Positions 26,309-36,321 of a DNA stretch of 64,000 nucleotides are shown here, in pieces. Made by a program: the position numbers and the translations under genes. Source of the stretch: Hungatella hathewayi (GTDB lineage Bacteria; Bacillota; Clostridia; Lachnospirales; Lachnospiraceae); the NCBI GenBank assembly GCA_025149285.1, contig CP102274.1, forward strand, positions 3,374,001 through 3,438,000, written 5' to 3'. Below the pieces are notes generated by a model. It saw only the letters and a program-made list of their open reading frames with translations. It did no database searches and was not told where the DNA came from. Position 1 is the stretch's first letter; the number at the start of each line of letters is the position of its first letter.

Positions 26309-27301
26309 TTATTCCCGCAAAAGCTCCATCTCATCTCGCATCGCAGTAAATCCGAAGGCTTCATACAGCGGCCGTCCCGCCGCGGTAGCTTCCAGTGTAA
26401 CCGCATCGACATGTCTCATCTCCGCTTCCGCCGTCAGCAGCTCCAGCACCCGGTACGCGATTCCCCTCCGCCTGTAATCAGGGCGGGTATACATGTTCAT
26501 AATATATGCCTTTTTACCGGAAGGATTGTGGTACGCAGGCATCACCCGGTAAAAGCTTACTGCCCCTGTTCCAACCACTTCCCTGCCGTCAAAAACCAGC
26601 CATGCAGCATGACTGTCGTCCAGGAAACACGTCCCGTAATAACTGCGGGACTCTGATTCTGCCCTTGACATATCCGCGTCCTCATCAAGACCGTTGGCCG
26701 CACGCAATACCTGAATCCGCAGACGGGTCAGAAGCTCACGGTCACAGATTCCCGCTCTTCTGTACAGGAGACCTGCCGTCTTTTCCGCACAGATCATCTG
26801 ATTCCCGCAGAACAGCCTCGCTTTTGGTGCCTCTGCTCCCCAATGACCGCCCTGCTCTCTGCTCCGCTTTGCCTCTTCCTGGTTCAGACGCTTAAGAAAC
26901 ACCGGCTGAATCTCCGGATAGGTCCAGTTGTCCGGAGGCGTTTCAAAATACCCTGTCTTTTCCATCTCAAACTCAGAAGGCAGTGGGTCAAAACGGGTGA
27001 TTTCCGCATAAAACAGCATTCCAAAAGATTCGCTCCGCTTCTCTTCTGGCTCTGCCTCGTCAGTCACGGAATATACGCCGACCGGAGCCATCCGGTATTC
27101 CGCCGCTCCCGTTTCCTCGTAGAGTTCCCGCACTGCTGCAGCTTCAATCGTCTCTCCCGTTTCCCGATGGCCGCCCGGAAATTCCCATGTACTGCGCGCC
27201 TTATGCCTGCACAGAACCCATTGTCCCTGATATTTTGCCGCAATTACCGCAAAACGGAGAAGTTCGTCATCTGCTTTTTCATAAAATACCACTCTTTTCA
27301 T
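26309..27301 (-). CDS. Nudix hydrolase-GNAT acetyltransferase fusion
   Basis: A 330-residue two-domain protein. The N-terminal ~150 residues are a Nudix domain with a complete box, GGHRETGETIEAAAVRELYE continuing ETGA (about 43-66). The C-terminal ~160 residues are a GNAT domain whose acetyl-CoA loop is RRRGIAYRVLELL, with PLYEAFGF near the end. Neither substrate is known. ATG 27301 (MKRVVFYEK) is chosen over an upstream GTG. It starts within a few bases of the NTF2-like stop. One fused frame with no stop argues for a true fusion. Confidence 0.85.
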   Translation of the reverse strand: MKRVVFYEKADDELLRFAVIAAKYQGQWVLCRHKARSTWEFPGGHRETGETIEAAAVRELYEETGAAEYRMAPVGVYSVTDEAEPEEKRSESFGMLFYAEITRFDPLPSEFEMEKTGYFETPPDNWTYPEIQPVFLKRLNQEEAKRSREQGGHWGAEAPKARLFCGNQMICAEKTAGLLYRRAGICDRELLTRLRIQVLRAANGLDEDADMSRAESESRSYYGTCFLDDSHAAWLVFDGREVVGTGAVSFYRVMPAYHNPSGKKAYIMNMYTRPDYRRRGIAYRVLELLTAEAEMRHVDAVTLEATAAGRPLYEAFGFTAMRDEMELLRE

Positions 27302-27317
27302 ATTCTTCCGGCCTCTC

Positions 27318-27707
27318 TCACGGTCTCTCACCGATCGGACGGCCCAGCTTCATCTCCAGGCGCCATTGGGGTGCCGGTCCGTCGTCTCCCCAGTACTCAT
27401 CCAGAGACACAATTGTATCTCCATCAAACCGGTAAAAGGAAACTACATGGTTTGAAATACCGGCTTCCTCACACCAGACTCTGGCGGCAGTGACCGCAGT
27501 ATCCTTCCCCTGTTCCACACGTTCTATGGTTCCATTCCAGCGGCCCGGATATTCACAGTTCGCCCGGATATATTCCTCAGCAGAAAACTGCTCGTTGGTA
27601 CAGTGCCACCGGATCACGGCATCTTCTCTGAACCACCGGCCCAACCCGACCTCATTCTGACTGATCACATCCTGAAAAAAGTTTCTGATCACTGCTTCTC
27701 TGTCCAT
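27318..27707 (-). CDS. NTF2/SnoaL-like small protein
   Basis: A 129-residue cone-fold protein (MDREAVIRNFFQDVISQNEVGLGRWF ...), with the helix-helix-strand pattern of nuclear transport factor 2-like domains and the central VVSFYRFDGDTIVSLDEYWGDDG. Such proteins bind small ligands or act as isomerases; the role here is unknown. The ATG at 27707 with GGAG upstream is chosen over a longer frame that would overlap murF. Confidence 0.75.
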   Translation of the reverse strand: MDREAVIRNFFQDVISQNEVGLGRWFREDAVIRWHCTNEQFSAEEYIRANCEYPGRWNGTIERVEQGKDTAVTAARVWCEEAGISNHVVSFYRFDGDTIVSLDEYWGDDGPAPQWRLEMKLGRPIGERP

Positions 27708-27756
27708 ATCTGATCTCCGTATCTGCTTTTCGTATTTTCCATTTAATCTGCATCTT

Positions 27757-29127
27757 TTACTTTTCCAGAAATACCGCTGCCACTTTTCCCAGTTCCATGC
27801 TGTTAGAGCCCTTAAAGAGCACCGCATCGCCTTCTCTGAGCTCCGTTTTCAGCCATTCGACTAAGGGCTCCCGGTCCATAAACTCATAGACAAGAATATG
27901 GGGCGCCTGTTCCCTCACGCCGCGGGCGATCTCTTTTGCCGGTTCTCCGAGAACGGCTACCTTATCAACCGGATGCGCCGCAATGTAGGTGCCGATTTCA
28001 TAGTGGTACCGCGGGGAATCGGGTCCCAGCTCTTTCATATCCGCCAGAACAGCTACCCGGCGTCTGGAATGTTCTATGGAATTTAACACCTCCAGACCGG
28101 CCTTCATGGATACCGGACTGGCATTATAGGTATCATCAATAATTGTCATTCCGCCTGTATGGTAAATCTGCTGCCGGTTCTGAAAGCCTGTAAATTCTGC
28201 CAGCTGTTTTGCGGCCGCCTCCATCGGTATCCCGCAGACGGAGGCTACGGCCAGCGATACCATGGCGTTTGCCACATTATGGGTTCCCATAACCTTCAGC
28301 CGCACCGGCACCTGTTCGTCTCCGCATACCGCTGTAAATACCGGATACCCATTCTCCAGACGGACATCGACCGCACGGTAATGGCAGTTTTCTCCGGTTC
28401 CATAATAGATCGTTTCAAAACCGTCTCTCGCCGTCGTCTTCTTCAGCAGTTCATCGTCTCCGTTCAGGAACAGAATTCCATGCTCCGTCAGGCCATCCTG
28501 TATGGAAAGCTTTTCTCTGAATATATTCTCCTGGGACCCCAGCTGTTCAATATGGGTAATTCCGATATTGGTAATGACCGCCATCTGAATCTGGGCTATG
28601 CCGGCGATGACCGTCAGCTCTCCCGGTTCGCTCATCCCCAGTTCGATCACACCGATCTCATCCTGCCCGGATATCTCCGTCATGGTGATCGGAACGCCGA
28701 CCTGGCTGTTGTGATTGGCGGGTGTCTTGTAGACGCGGTATCTGGCAGACAGGGCACAGGCCACCATCTCCCTTGTCGTCGTCTTTCCCACGCTTCCGGT
28801 GATTCCAACCAGCGGCAGCTTTAAACGCCGCCGGTACCATGCGCCCAGAGCCTGAAGCGCCCGTTTCGTGTCAGACACACGGATCCATGGCCGGTTATCC
28901 TCCATCACGTCGTGTTCACTCGTAAATGTAGCCGCCGCGCCGTTATCAAACGCCTGCCCGATAAAGCGGTGGGCATCCACCTTTTCCCCAACCAGGGGAA
29001 CGAATAAGTCATTCCCCTTCATCGTCCGGGAATCAATGCTTACATGGTCCAGCGGCGTATCCGGGCTGCCGCAGAGCAGCCTCCCTCCCGTGGCCTCCAG
29101 AATTTCCTTAACCGTGATCTGTTCCAT
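27757..29127 (-). CDS. murF: UDP-MurNAc-tripeptide--D-Ala-D-Ala ligase MurF
   Basis: A 456-residue Mur ligase adding D-Ala-D-Ala to complete the peptidoglycan precursor. ATP loop ITGSVGKTTTREM, the central domain AITNIGITHIEQLGS with the carbamylated-Lys region following (REKLSIQDGL), and IIDDTYNASPVSMKAGLEVL in the C-terminal domain. Length is normal. It follows murE with a 124-base gap that includes hairpins. Confidence 0.97.
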   Translation of the reverse strand: MEQITVKEILEATGGRLLCGSPDTPLDHVSIDSRTMKGNDLFVPLVGEKVDAHRFIGQAFDNGAAATFTSEHDVMEDNRPWIRVSDTKRALQALGAWYRRRLKLPLVGITGSVGKTTTREMVACALSARYRVYKTPANHNSQVGVPITMTEISGQDEIGVIELGMSEPGELTVIAGIAQIQMAVITNIGITHIEQLGSQENIFREKLSIQDGLTEHGILFLNGDDELLKKTTARDGFETIYYGTGENCHYRAVDVRLENGYPVFTAVCGDEQVPVRLKVMGTHNVANAMVSLAVASVCGIPMEAAAKQLAEFTGFQNRQQIYHTGGMTIIDDTYNASPVSMKAGLEVLNSIEHSRRRVAVLADMKELGPDSPRYHYEIGTYIAAHPVDKVAVLGEPAKEIARGVREQAPHILVYEFMDREPLVEWLKTELREGDAVLFKGSNSMELGKVAAVFLEK

Positions 29128-29207
29128 CTTCCTGTCTTTCCTCCTGCCAGAGTGTAGTTAAAATCCAGCAGCCGCGCATGTTTTTACCCATGCGGGCAGC
29201 GAGCCGA

Positions 29208-29236
29208 ATGCCGGAAGGGATTACCACTTCCGGCAT
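29208..29236. other. Perfect hairpin between murE and murF
   Basis: ATGCCGGAAG (29208-29217) and CTTCCGGCAT (29227-29236) form a 10-bp stem with a 9-base loop. The T run (after 29236) is on the plus strand, where no gene runs into it. On the minus strand, the direction of murE-murF, it lacks a T tract. It may act as an mRNA processing or stability element, or end antisense transcription. Confidence 0.5.
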
Positions 29237-29251
29237 CTTTTTCTTATCACG

Positions 29252-30721
29252 CTATTCATTTTTTTCCAGTTCGGCAGCAATCTCCAGCACCACTTCCCGG
29301 TCGGAAAAATGGTGGCGGACGCCGTTCACTTCCTGATAATCCTCGTGTCCCTTGCCGATGACCGCTATCATGTCTCCGGGTCTGGCGTGGATCATACTGT
29401 AGGCGATCGCTTCCCGCCGGTCCGGAATCTCAATGAACTCACCGCCTGTCTTTTCGATCGAGGAACGGATATCCGCAATGATATCCCCTGTCTTCTCGAA
29501 TCTGGAATTGTCGGCCGTCAATATGGTAAAATCAGCCAGTCTCCCGGCGCTGTCGCCCATGGAATACCGTCTGTCCTTCGAGCGGTTTCCCCCGCATCCA
29601 AACACGCAGACAAGTCTTTTCGGGTGATACTCACGCAGTGTCTTCAAAAGGCTTTCCATACTGACTGCATTGTGGGCGTAGTCCACGATTACCGTGCATT
29701 TCTTCGATGAATACACGATCTCCATACGCCCGTTGACGCTTAAATGCTCCAGCGCATGGCGTACCTTCTCCTTCGGAAGGTCCAAAAAGCTGCATACGCT
29801 GATGGCCGCCAGCGCGTTGTATACATTAAATTTTCCAGGTATATTCACCCGGGCTTCCAGCTTATACCGCCCTGTCACATCGAATTCAAGTCCCACAAAT
29901 TCAGGTTCGCTCACGTAGTGAATCTGTCCTGCCATGAAGTCCGCCTCTTGTTCGAGGCTATAGGAGGCCAGTTCACAGGCGGTATCTTTTATGATCTCGC
30001 GGTAATGCTCATCGTCACGATTCACGATTCCGATCCTGCAGCGGCTTAAGAGCTGGGATTTATAATATAAGTATTCCGCAAAATCCGCATGCTCATCCGG
30101 CCCGATATGATCCGGAGAAATATTGGTAAAAAGGCCGTAATCGAAGCGGATGCCGTCGACACGGTGCATCTTGAACGCCTGGGAGGATACCTCCATCACC
30201 ATGTATTCGCATCCGGCCTGCACCATGCGCTCAAAGCTCTCAAAAAGCTGGTACGATTCCGGTGTCGTGTTCATGGTAGGCGTCACCTCACTGCCGATCA
30301 CAATACCGGTAGTGCCGATCATCCCCACCTTTTTACCGCAGCTCTCCAGAATCGCCTTTATCATATGGGTCGTCGTCGTCTTCCCCTTCGTTCCTGTTAC
30401 CCCTATGGTAATCATCTTCTCCTGCGGCCGGCCAAACCGGGCGGCAGACAGAAGTGCCAGCGCCTCCCTGGAACTATGTACACGGATGGCGGTTACACCG
30501 TCAGGAATCTCTGCCTGGCGTTCCACCACCAGGGCCTTCACCCCGGCCTTCACCACATCCGGAATAAATTCGTGGGAATCGATCTTCGTCCCCTTTGTGC
30601 ACACGAACACCACATTCTCCCTGGCTTTCCTGGAATCATAGATGACATCCTCCACTTCGATGTCCAAATTCCCGGAAATTACGTCATATTCCAGCTCTTC
30701 AAGCCACTCTCTGAATTTCAT
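29252..30721 (-). CDS. murE: UDP-MurNAc-L-Ala-D-Glu ligase MurE
   Basis: A 489-residue Mur ligase adding the third residue of the stem peptide. ATP loop GVTGTKGKTTTTHM, central NISPDHIGPDEH, carbamylated-Lys region LYYKSQLL and C-terminal VCVFGCGGNRSKDRR. The substrate-selecting segment reads DNSR, where meso-DAP enzymes usually have DNPR. The Arg that contacts DAP is kept, so meso-DAP remains the best guess. ATG 30721 is chosen because GGAGG lies five bases upstream; an ATG at 30733 contains that site. Confidence 0.96.
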   Translation of the reverse strand: MKFREWLEELEYDVISGNLDIEVEDVIYDSRKARENVVFVCTKGTKIDSHEFIPDVVKAGVKALVVERQAEIPDGVTAIRVHSSREALALLSAARFGRPQEKMITIGVTGTKGKTTTTHMIKAILESCGKKVGMIGTTGIVIGSEVTPTMNTTPESYQLFESFERMVQAGCEYMVMEVSSQAFKMHRVDGIRFDYGLFTNISPDHIGPDEHADFAEYLYYKSQLLSRCRIGIVNRDDEHYREIIKDTACELASYSLEQEADFMAGQIHYVSEPEFVGLEFDVTGRYKLEARVNIPGKFNVYNALAAISVCSFLDLPKEKVRHALEHLSVNGRMEIVYSSKKCTVIVDYAHNAVSMESLLKTLREYHPKRLVCVFGCGGNRSKDRRYSMGDSAGRLADFTILTADNSRFEKTGDIIADIRSSIEKTGGEFIEIPDRREAIAYSMIHARPGDMIAVIGKGHEDYQEVNGVRHHFSDREVVLEIAAELEKNE

Positions 30722-30732
30722 GAAAACCTCCA

Positions 30733-32403
30733 TCAGAATAATCCGGTGATTACTCCGTCGTTATTTACGTCAATATTATTAGCCGCCGGAACCTTCGGAA
30801 GACCCGGCATGGTCATGATCGCTCCGGTCAGCACTACCACGAAACCGGCGCCTGCCGATACATAGGCGTCTCTCACGTTGATCTGGAAACCGCTTGGACG
30901 GCCCAGTTTTGTCTGATCATCCGACAGGGAATACTGGGTCTTTGCCATACAGACAGGAAGGCTGCCGAATCCCATGTCTTCAATCTTTTTTAACGCCTTC
31001 GAAGCTGCCGGTGCATAGGATACGCCGTCCGCTCCGTAGATTTCTTTTGCAACGGCCGCAATCTTTTCCTTTAATCCGGCTTCATCCGGATACAGCGGTT
31101 TGTAGCGGCTCTCCTTGTTTTCCAGTGTATAGAGCACCTTTTCCGCAAGAGCAGTACCGCCCTCCCCTCCTTTTTCCCATACCTCGGAGAGTGCAAACTC
31201 ACAGCCTCTGTCCTCGCAGAACTTCTTTACAAACTGGTATTCCGCCTCGGTGTCCGTGATGAAGGAATTGAGGGTTACGATAACCGGAACATCGTACTTC
31301 TGCATGTTTTCGATGTGTTTCTCCAGGTTTACGATTCCTTTTGCCAGAGCCTCTAAATTCTCTTCCTTCAGCTGATCCTTCGGAATTCCGCCATTATATT
31401 TAAGAGCCCTGACCGTAGCCACCAGAACGATGGCATCCGGCTTTAAGCCCGCCATACGGCATTTGATGTCCAGGAATTTCTCAGCGCCCAAATCAGCGCC
31501 GAAGCCCGCCTCCGTCACGACGATATCGGCCAGCTTTAAGGCTGTCTTCGTGGCGCGCACGCTGTTGCAGCCATGGGCAATATTGGCAAATGGCCCGCCG
31601 TGAACAATCGCTCCCGTGTGTTCCAGCGTCTGGATCAGATTCGGCTTCATGGCGTCCTTTAACAGGGCGGCCATGGCGCCAACCGCATTTAACTGGGCGG
31701 CCGTCACTGGCTCTCCTGCATAGTTATATGCAACAATAATTCTTCCTAACCGTTCTTTTAAATCATTCATATCATCGGCCAGACATAAGATCGCCATGAT
31801 CTCGGAGGCCACAGTTATGACAAAGTGGTCTTCTCTCACAAATCCGTCTGCTTTGGCACCCAGACCCACCACCACGTTTCTTAAGGCGCGGTCATTCATG
31901 TCGAGGCATCGTTTCCACAGAATCTGACGCGTATCGATTCCCAGCGCGTTGCCCTGATGGATGTGATTGTCCAGAAGCGCTGCCAGTAAATTGTTGGCTG
32001 AGGTGATAGCATGAAAATCTCCGGTAAAATGAAGATTTAAGTCCTCCATCGGTACAACCTGGGCATATCCGCCGCCTGCGGCACCGCCCTTGATCCCGAA
32101 GCAGGGGCCTAAAGACGGTTCCCTGAGCGCGATGATGGCTTTTTTGTCCATCCTGCCAAACGCCTCTCCCAGACCGACGGTCGTCGTGGTCTTCCCTTCT
32201 CCGGCCGGAGTCGGATTGATGGCCGTAACCAGAACCAGCTTTCCGTCCGGTCTGTCATTCACCTCTTCCCAGAGTTCATCGGTCAGTTTGGCCTTATACT
32301 TCCCGTAGAGTTCCAGATCATCTTCGCTGATTCCATAAGAAGCCGCTACCTCCTTAATCGGAATCATCTTTGCCTCCTGCGCAATCTCAATATCTGTTTT
32401 CAT
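30733..32403 (-). CDS. fhs: Formate--tetrahydrofolate ligase
   Basis: A 556-residue enzyme making 10-formyl-THF from formate, THF and ATP. It is the entry of the methyl branch of one-carbon metabolism in anaerobes and a source for purines and fMet-tRNA. The P-loop is [17 protein letters not shown], followed by [19 protein letters not shown] and [14 protein letters not shown]. Full length. Its stop is 12 bases from the murE start, and it follows ftsK by 26 bases, linking C1 and cell-wall/division genes in one run. Confidence 0.98.
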   Translation of the reverse strand: MKTDIEIAQEAKMIPIKEVAASYGISEDDLELYGKYKAKLTDELWEEVNDRPDGKLVLVTAINPTPAGEGKTTTTVGLGEAFGRMDKKAIIALREPSLGPCFGIKGGAAGGGYAQVVPMEDLNLHFTGDFHAITSANNLLAALLDNHIHQGNALGIDTRQILWKRCLDMNDRALRNVVVGLGAKADGFVREDHFVITVASEIMAILCLADDMNDLKERLGRIIVAYNYAGEPVTAAQLNAVGAMAALLKDAMKPNLIQTLEHTGAIVHGGPFANIAHGCNSVRATKTALKLADIVVTEAGFGADLGAEKFLDIKCRMAGLKPDAIVLVATVRALKYNGGIPKDQLKEENLEALAKGIVNLEKHIENMQKYDVPVIVTLNSFITDTEAEYQFVKKFCEDRGCEFALSEVWEKGGEGGTALAEKVLYTLENKESRYKPLYPDEAGLKEKIAAVAKEIYGADGVSYAPAASKALKKIEDMGFGSLPVCMAKTQYSLSDDQTKLGRPSGFQINVRDAYVSAGAGFVVVLTGAIMTMPGLPKVPAANNIDVNNDGVITGLF

Positions 32404-32429
32404 CTGTGAATATTCCTCCTTCTATGTAA

Positions 32430-35288
32430 TTAATAACCCTGTTCCAGCAATTCCTCAAATTCTTCCGCGCTCATCAGCACTTTTCTTGGCTTTGTGCCCT
32501 CTTCTTCGCCGACCACGCCGGCCTCCGCCAGCTGATCCATAATGCGGGCCGCCCTGTTGAACCCAATCTTAAACATTCTCTGAAGCATTCCGATGGAGGC
32601 CTTATCCTTTTCGATAATAAATTTGCCTGCCTGGACGAAATATTCATCCCGGTCGTTTCCACCGCCCTTTGCATCGCCTGCCGCCGGTGTCTGGACAATC
32701 TGATTCTCCACCTCAGGATTATAATTGGCTGTCATTCCCTGTTCCGTTAAGAAATCCACAACAGCGGAAACCTCCGTATCCGATACAAAGGCGCCCTGCA
32801 CCCGCACAGGCTTCGGACAGCCGGATGGATAGAACAGCATATCGCCCTTTCCAAGAAGCTTCTCCGCTCCGTTCATATCGATAATGGTTCTGGAATCCAC
32901 ACCGGAAGAAACGGCAAATGCAATTCTCGAAGGTACATTGGCCTTGATTAAGCCCGTAATAACATTGACCGACGGACGCTGGGTTGCAATGACCAGATGA
33001 ATCCCCGCAGCACGCGCAAGCTGGGCCAGACGGCAGACAGAATCCTCCACCTCGCCCGGCGCCACCATCATCAGATCCGCAAGCTCGTCAATAATGATGA
33101 TGATCTGCGGCATCTTCTTCGGTTTGTTTTCATCCTCTATATCTTTAATATTCTCAACCTTCGCATTATATCCCTTTAAATCCCTGACATTATACTGGGC
33201 AAATTTCTTATAGCGGTCATCCATCTCGGCCACCGCCCAGTTAAGCGCGCCTGACGCCTTCTTCGGATCTGTGACCACAGGAAGCAGAAGATGCGGAATT
33301 CCGTTATAGACACTTAACTCCACCACCTTCGGATCCACCATGATCAGCTTGACGTCATCCGGATTCGCCTTGTAGATAATACTCATGATCAGGGTATTAA
33401 TACAGACGGATTTACCGGAACCGGTTGCACCCGCGATCAGTAAATGCGGCATCTTTCCGATATCGGTTACCACTACCTGGCCGCCGATATCCTTGCCCAC
33501 CGCAAAAGCGATTCTGGATGCATGCTTCTGAAACTCGTCCGCCTCCAGAATATCCCTTAAGTATACCATGTTGTTTTCTTTGTTCGGCACTTCGATGCCG
33601 ACTGCCGATTTACCCGGAATCGGAGCCTCGATACGGATATCCGCGGCCGCCAGACTGAGCTTGATATCATCGGCCAGTCCCACGATCCGGCTCACCTTTA
33701 CGCCCTGCTCCGGATGAAGCTCATACCGTGTCACAGAGGGGCCGCAGCTGATGTTGGTCACAGTTACGCCCACACCAAAATTCTGCAGTGTCTGCTGCAG
33801 CTTAATGGCGGTCTCCCGGTATTCCTTATCCGAAAACGGACCGGAATTCTTACCTTTCTTAAGAAGCGTGACAGGAGGAAAAACATACTCCTTCTTCACC
33901 ACTTCCTCCTTCTGTTTGATCTCCTGGCTCACACTGAGTTCTCCGGCCTGCTCTTTCTCCGCCTTCTCAGCTTTCTTCTTTTCCAGTTTCTTCTGAAGCG
34001 CTTCCGTATCGGTCTCAATCACCTTGCCGGAAGCGGTAACGACACGCTTCGGTTCCTCCGGTATGGAGAAGGTATCACTGTAGTTAACGCCTCTGTCGTC
34101 CTCGTCAGTCGGATAGAGCTCTTCCCGGGCGACTTCCATCTCTTCCAGCGTCTTCATCTCTTTTTTAACAAAAAGCGTCCCTGAAGTTCCGTAATCATCA
34201 GACTCTGCGAACCCTCCTGCGTCACATTCCGCCGAACGCAGGTCAGGGGAACTCTCCCATAACTCTTCCGTCACGAACGGAACGGCATCATCGGCATCAA
34301 ACGGAACATCATCCTCACTGGCAGAGTAAACACGAGGCAGATCTTCCTCCTCGCCCGGCTTCGGGAAAATACTGCCGCGGAAAATATCCGCCGGATTCGG
34401 CTGCACCTCCGGAACCGCCTGTTTCGCACTCTCCGGCACTTCCACGGCGGATACAGCGGCAAGACGTCCTGCGTGAACATCGATGTCGTCCTCCGCTTCC
34501 GCGCTGTTTACTGCCTCATCTTCCATCTCATACGCTTCCGGCGCCTCCAGCTTGGTCACGTCTAAATTGACGCCCCGCAGCTTCTGCTCCTCGCGGATTC
34601 TCCGCCGTTCTTCCCTGCGTTCCGCATGGATCTCCCTCTGGATGTCCATGTTTTCCCTGGCATGGTGGTAAGCCTTTCCGCTGCCGCTCTTTATCAGGTT
34701 CACAAAAGATTTCTCCGTAATGCATACCGCGGAGATAATGATAAGCACCAAAATCACGAGATAGGCGCCCACGGTTCCGATAATGGAGATCAGTCCTTCG
34801 GCCAGAAGGCCGCCGATCAGGCCGCCGCCCTTACCGCTGGCCGCCGCCGTCACATAGATATCCATCAGCTTCCCGCCGGCTCCCAGCCTCGTCCCAAACA
34901 GGAGCTCGCAGAATCCGCAGAGAGAGATTAACGCCAGAATCACCGCTGCCAGCTTAAAAGTTGCTCTGGGATTGCCCCGGTTGGAGATATAAAAACATGT
35001 TCCGGCAAACATCAGAACCGGCGCCACATATCCGATTCCTCCGAATATCCCAAGCTGCAGACTGCGAAGGAAATCACCTACCACTCCGCACAGATGGAAA
35101 TTGCTCAAAAAAAGAATGGCCGCAGCCGCAAATGATATGATGATGATAACTTCTGACCGGATAAATTCTGGTTCTGGTTCCGCCGCTTTCCGCCTGCCTG
35201 TCGTATTTTTCGGTCTTCCGACCTTCCCGTTAGTACCTTTTTTTGCTGTCGTCTTCGATGTTGTCTTCTTCTTTGTTGTCTCAGGCAC
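32430..35288 (-). CDS. ftsK: DNA translocase FtsK/SpoIIIE
   Basis: A 952-residue septal DNA pump. A basic Lys/Thr tail opens the protein (MPETTKKKTTSKTTAKKGT), then four TM helices (~45-195). A long acidic linker (~240-440) leads to the alpha-beta motor with Walker A GATGSGKSV and Walker B IIIIDELADLMM. The C-terminal gamma winged helix (EYFVQAGKFIIEKDKAS onward) reads chromosome polarity sites. The start is GTG at 35288, seven bases after AAGGGGGAAG; no ATG fits. It is required for chromosome segregation and, in spore formers, forespore loading. Confidence 0.97.
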   Translation of the reverse strand: MPETTKKKTTSKTTAKKGTNGKVGRPKNTTGRRKAAEPEPEFIRSEVIIIISFAAAAILFLSNFHLCGVVGDFLRSLQLGIFGGIGYVAPVLMFAGTCFYISNRGNPRATFKLAAVILALISLCGFCELLFGTRLGAGGKLMDIYVTAAASGKGGGLIGGLLAEGLISIIGTVGAYLVILVLIIISAVCITEKSFVNLIKSGSGKAYHHARENMDIQREIHAERREERRRIREEQKLRGVNLDVTKLEAPEAYEMEDEAVNSAEAEDDIDVHAGRLAAVSAVEVPESAKQAVPEVQPNPADIFRGSIFPKPGEEEDLPRVYSASEDDVPFDADDAVPFVTEELWESSPDLRSAECDAGGFAESDDYGTSGTLFVKKEMKTLEEMEVAREELYPTDEDDRGVNYSDTFSIPEEPKRVVTASGKVIETDTEALQKKLEKKKAEKAEKEQAGELSVSQEIKQKEEVVKKEYVFPPVTLLKKGKNSGPFSDKEYRETAIKLQQTLQNFGVGVTVTNISCGPSVTRYELHPEQGVKVSRIVGLADDIKLSLAAADIRIEAPIPGKSAVGIEVPNKENNMVYLRDILEADEFQKHASRIAFAVGKDIGGQVVVTDIGKMPHLLIAGATGSGKSVCINTLIMSIIYKANPDDVKLIMVDPKVVELSVYNGIPHLLLPVVTDPKKASGALNWAVAEMDDRYKKFAQYNVRDLKGYNAKVENIKDIEDENKPKKMPQIIIIIDELADLMMVAPGEVEDSVCRLAQLARAAGIHLVIATQRPSVNVITGLIKANVPSRIAFAVSSGVDSRTIIDMNGAEKLLGKGDMLFYPSGCPKPVRVQGAFVSDTEVSAVVDFLTEQGMTANYNPEVENQIVQTPAAGDAKGGGNDRDEYFVQAGKFIIEKDKASIGMLQRMFKIGFNRAARIMDQLAEAGVVGEEEGTKPRKVLMSAEEFEELLEQGY

Positions 35289-35349
35289 AATACTTCCCCC
35301 TTTTATCCATTGGTAACAGTATACAAAAAAATCGGGAGAATTGCAACGG

Positions 35350-36165
35350 CTAACCTTTCACTTCATCCATCATCTCATACAATTTTCTGAGAGCGTCCTT
35401 AATTCCGCCCACCTCGTCGATCAGCCCCTCTTTCACCGTTTCCTCGCCTACCAGCACGGTTCCCAAGTCCCTTGTCAGCATCTCCGTGTTTAACATCAGG
35501 CGCTTTAACTGGTCGTAAGCGATCGTCGCGTGGCCCGAGACAAAGCTTAAGATCCGGTCCTGAATCATCTCAAAATATTCGTACGTCTGAGAAGCGCCGA
35601 TGACCATGCCTGTCATACGGACCGGATGAACCATCATGGTTCCGGTAGGCACGATAAAGGAGTAGTCCGTGCTGACTGCCAGCGGGACGCCAATCGAATG
35701 GCTGCCGCCCAGTACGAGGGACACGGTGGGGATACTTAAAGAAGCGATCATCTCCGCAATCGCCAGACCGGCGTCCACGTCACCGCCCGAGGTATTGAGT
35801 ATCACCAGGAGACCTTCCACGGAATCATCATCCTCGATTTCTGCCAGCTTTGGAAGGATATGGTCGTATTTCGTCGTCTTGCTGTTTCCCGACAGGTTCT
35901 CGTGTCCCTCCACTTCCCCGATGATGGAGAGCAAATGAATTTTTCTCTTTTTTGAATTGTCATCCAGAGTCATCTGACCGTATTCTTCCAGCTTTTCATC
36001 CTCTTTCTGCTCGATGTCCTTCTCCGTCTTCTTCTCATCGAGACGGTCTTTTCTCGTATCTCCGGAAGAGGTGTTGTTCTCGTCTGATCTGCCGTTTCCA
36101 TTCTGGTTTTCTGTTCTGTTATCCGCATCGCAGTTCATTTCACTGTCTTTTTTATATTCTCTCAT
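35350..36165 (-). CDS. tepA: ClpP-like serine protease, TepA (translocation-enhancing) family
   Basis: A 271-residue protein. The N-terminal ~70 residues are highly charged and low in complexity (Asp, Glu, Lys, Asn). The rest is a ClpP/crotonase fold: NTSGGDVDAGLAIAEMIASL, nucleophile region GGSHSIG, and MMVHP in the position of the ClpP catalytic His. B. subtilis TepA/YmfB is encoded next to ftsK/spoIIIE as here and affects protein export and sporulation. ATG 36165 follows GGAGG by eight bases; an upstream ATG (36183) contains that site. Confidence 0.88.
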   Translation of the reverse strand: MREYKKDSEMNCDADNRTENQNGNGRSDENNTSSGDTRKDRLDEKKTEKDIEQKEDEKLEEYGQMTLDDNSKKRKIHLLSIIGEVEGHENLSGNSKTTKYDHILPKLAEIEDDDSVEGLLVILNTSGGDVDAGLAIAEMIASLSIPTVSLVLGGSHSIGVPLAVSTDYSFIVPTGTMMVHPVRMTGMVIGASQTYEYFEMIQDRILSFVSGHATIAYDQLKRLMLNTEMLTRDLGTVLVGEETVKEGLIDEVGGIKDALRKLYEMMDEVKG

Positions 36166-36263
36166 TCTGATTTCCTCCTGCATGACTGTATTTTCTATAA
36201 TCGTATTTTAGTCGTTTTCTTATGATGTGAAAGAAACCATTATTTTATGCTTTGTACCTGCAC

Positions 36264-36321
36264 AAAAAGAAGCACAGGAAGCTGACCGCATCATTGCGCT
36301 CCTCTTCCTGTGCTTCTTTTA
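36264..36321 (-). terminator. Strong terminator of the MFS exporter gene
   Basis: A perfect 17-bp stem, AAAAGAAGCACAGGAAG (36265-36281) with CTTCCTGTGCTTCTTTT (36304-36320), and a 22-base loop. It overlaps the MFS stop codon and continues into TTTTTGTG on the minus strand. T runs on both sides make it usable in both directions. Confidence 0.9.

Noticed and set aside
29208..29242. Rho-independent terminator of murE
   Set aside because: The T run is on the plus strand only. In the direction of murE the stem is followed by TCGGC, so it was listed as a hairpin instead.
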